In this document: positions 62,716 to 64,000 of the stretch, piece by piece
Layout of the letters: the number at the start of each line of letters is the position of its first letter
Position numbering within the stretch: the first letter of the stretch is position 1
Origin: Amblyomma americanum
Lineage: Eukaryota > Arthropoda > Arachnida > Ixodida > Ixodidae
Direction of reading: 5' to 3'
DNA length: 64,000 nucleotides
Assembly: GCF_052857255.1 (NCBI RefSeq)
Contig: NC_135505.1
Location: forward strand, 27,400,999 to 27,464,998
Program-made: the position numbers and the translations under genes
The notes under the pieces: generated by a model
The model's database searches: none
Told to the model about the DNA's origin: nothing
The model's input: the letters and a program-made list of their open reading frames with translations, nothing else

Positions 62716-64000
62716 CAGGGGGCTCGGCGGCGCTACAGAACTGGATCGCCCTAACTTCCTTCGCTTCTTCGTTACGCAGTTCACCCCACTTTCCTGGCCC
62801 CGTCTGCTCGCGGTTCTCGGAGTGCCTGCACATCATCGACAGTCGTCCCGTGTCTATACTTCCCTCTGCGCACGCCCATACCGACATGGAACAACCGCTG
62901 CAAGATCAAGCTTGGACAGCCAAGGGCGGGCCTTTGCCTACAACTACGGATACTTTGCTTCCGCTGCATTATCTTCATAGCCCCTGGCCACCGTCATCGC
63001 TATCTGCGACAATCACCGTACCCTCCCCTGGAATCGGCTACATAAGGCCCGACCAAACCATCGCAGCGCTTAGTGGACTCGGCGGCGCTACAGAAATGGA
63101 TCGCCCTAACTGCCTTCGCTTCTTCGTTACGCAGTTAATGAATTATCAGAGCTTTTACGCCAAGTGCTCCAGTAACAGCTGTCTGTCTGTGCTGCCGGGC
63201 CCACGGCGATCTATTGCTGTTTTACGAGTGTTCTCACATGTTGCTGAAACTACTATTGCTGGCCGGGGATGTGGAAACAAATCCCGGCCTCCCTCCTCCT
63301 CTGCTCCTGACAATTCCAATGATATACTTGCCGCGCTTACAGATTTACAATCCGGGCAGTCAACAATCCTTGAGCAGCTAGGCTCTATCAAGTCCACCCT
63401 TGAAGAGCATGAGAAAGCATTTGCGCACCTAAACACTAGGCTTGCGAAGATTGAGACAGATTTCCAGTCTATTTCAAATATAAGATCTCAAATTGACAGT
63501 ATACAAAGCACTACCGCCAACTGCTCAGCTCAGATATCTACTTTGACTACCCGAATGGATGACCTTGAAAATATGTCTCGCCGAAGCAATTTGGTGTTCT
63601 ACGGGCTCAAAGATGCGGAAAACGAAAGCTCGAGTGATTCTGAAAAATTAGTCTTTGATCATGCCAGGAGAACCTGAATATAACCATTGAAAGCAATAAT
63701 ATCAAGTGAGCGCATCGTCTGGGCACATTGAAAAGAGAAAAGTACCGCCCAATCTTAGTTAAATTTCTGCAGTTCAAGGACAAAGAACGCTTTTTTTCAT
63801 CAACTTATAAGCTTATATCGACTGATTACGTAATCAGAGAAGACTTCTCCCCTAACACCCGACTCGCCCGTAAACGCCTTATTGAATTTGCGAAAGCTAA
63901 CCACATCCCCTACAATCTCTGTTGCAGCAAGCTAGTCTCTAATGGTAAAACATACACCTCTGATCACACCGCTGAGAAAGTGCTCGAACGTAAAACATAG
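62716..64000 (+). mobile_element. CR1/L2-like LINE, 5' part, continues beyond the window
   Basis: A leader contains a 61-bp unit twice (62723-62783 and 63078-63138, offset 355). ORF1 begins with a 2A-like motif at 63238. Layout and motifs are the same as in the LINE at 14405, but the two leaders share no clear sequence. Confidence 0.72.
63238..64000 (+). pseudogene. CR1/L2-like LINE ORF1 with N-terminal 2A-like peptide, frameshifted
   Basis: From ATG 63238 the frame reads a Leu-rich run and AGDVETNPGL, matching the 2A consensus except for the final Pro. The next domain continues one frame over: PPSSSAPDNSNDILAALTD, a coiled coil (STILEQLGSIKSTLEEHE), then MDDLENMSRRSNLVFYGL, the start of the RRM-like domain. 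Loss of one C in GGCCT would explain both the missing Pro and the shift. Further breaks lie near 63675 and 63703, then AHRLGTLKREKYRPILVKFL continues to a TAG at 63998-64000. The protein family binds LINE RNA; 2A would release the N-terminal peptide by ribosome skipping. Confidence 0.72.

Noticed and set aside
1..64000. CRISPR arrays, prokaryotic operons, phage genes
   Set aside because: No regularly spaced short repeats, no ribosome-binding sites and no prokaryotic families. All repeats seen belong to eukaryotic mobile elements or simple sequence.

Overview
The window is eukaryotic, from an arthropod and most probably a hard tick (Ixodida). The evidence is indirect: a dense mixture of Penelope-like elements with GIY-YIG endonucleases, I/R1-like and CR1/L2-like LINEs, Mag-type Ty3/Gypsy elements and tRNA-derived SINEs, plus two host-type gene families that are expanded in ticks (membrane M13 metallopeptidase-like proteins and TRAF-like proteins). 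There is no operon structure, no ribosome-binding-site pattern and no prokaryotic content. Species was not determined.

Only two loci look like host genes. At 6701-8722 (+) an intronless ORF encodes a 673-residue type II membrane protein of the neprilysin/ECE (M13) family that has lost the zinc-binding HExxH motif. At 33884-25627 (-) a two-exon TRAF-family gene (RING exon, then zinc finger + coiled coil + MATH exon) is broken by a mutated splice donor, a frameshift and an in-frame stop. Its intron of about 6.9 kb is filled with transposons.

Everything else that can be recognised is mobile DNA, often nested. Left to right: Penelope inverted dimer 1 (405-3950); a decayed I-like LINE (9770-14400) carrying a LINE tail and a SINE; a CR1/L2-like LINE (14405-18721) carrying a second SINE; Gypsy integrase scraps in opposite orientations (18722-19665); an R1/I-like LINE with RNase H (20290-25320) carrying a LINE tail and a Penelope 3' end; a Gypsy fragment (27291-29360) carrying a miniature LTR element (28072-28783); Penelope inverted dimer 2 (30152-32042) with an 11-bp target duplication; a LINE tail (32613-33145); LINE fragments (35755-37665); a nearly complete I-like LINE (37666-42890) inserted in a CR1-like LINE; an I-like LINE (43188-53060) holding an intact, young Mag-type Gypsy element (43288-47820) in its 5' leader; a second I-like LINE (53145-59400) holding Penelope inverted dimer 3 and a CR1-like LINE; a deleted Gypsy element (59430-62425); and the start of an L2-like LINE whose ORF1 begins with a 2A-like peptide (62716-64000).

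Most notable: three independent head-to-head Penelope dimers from three different families, two of them with the same asymmetry at the 3' terminus; 2A-like peptides at the start of ORF1 in two CR1/L2-like LINEs, one split by a SINE; a TRIM-like element with 126-bp LTRs and a recognisable primer-binding site; and the intact Mag element whose 220-bp LTRs differ at a single base.
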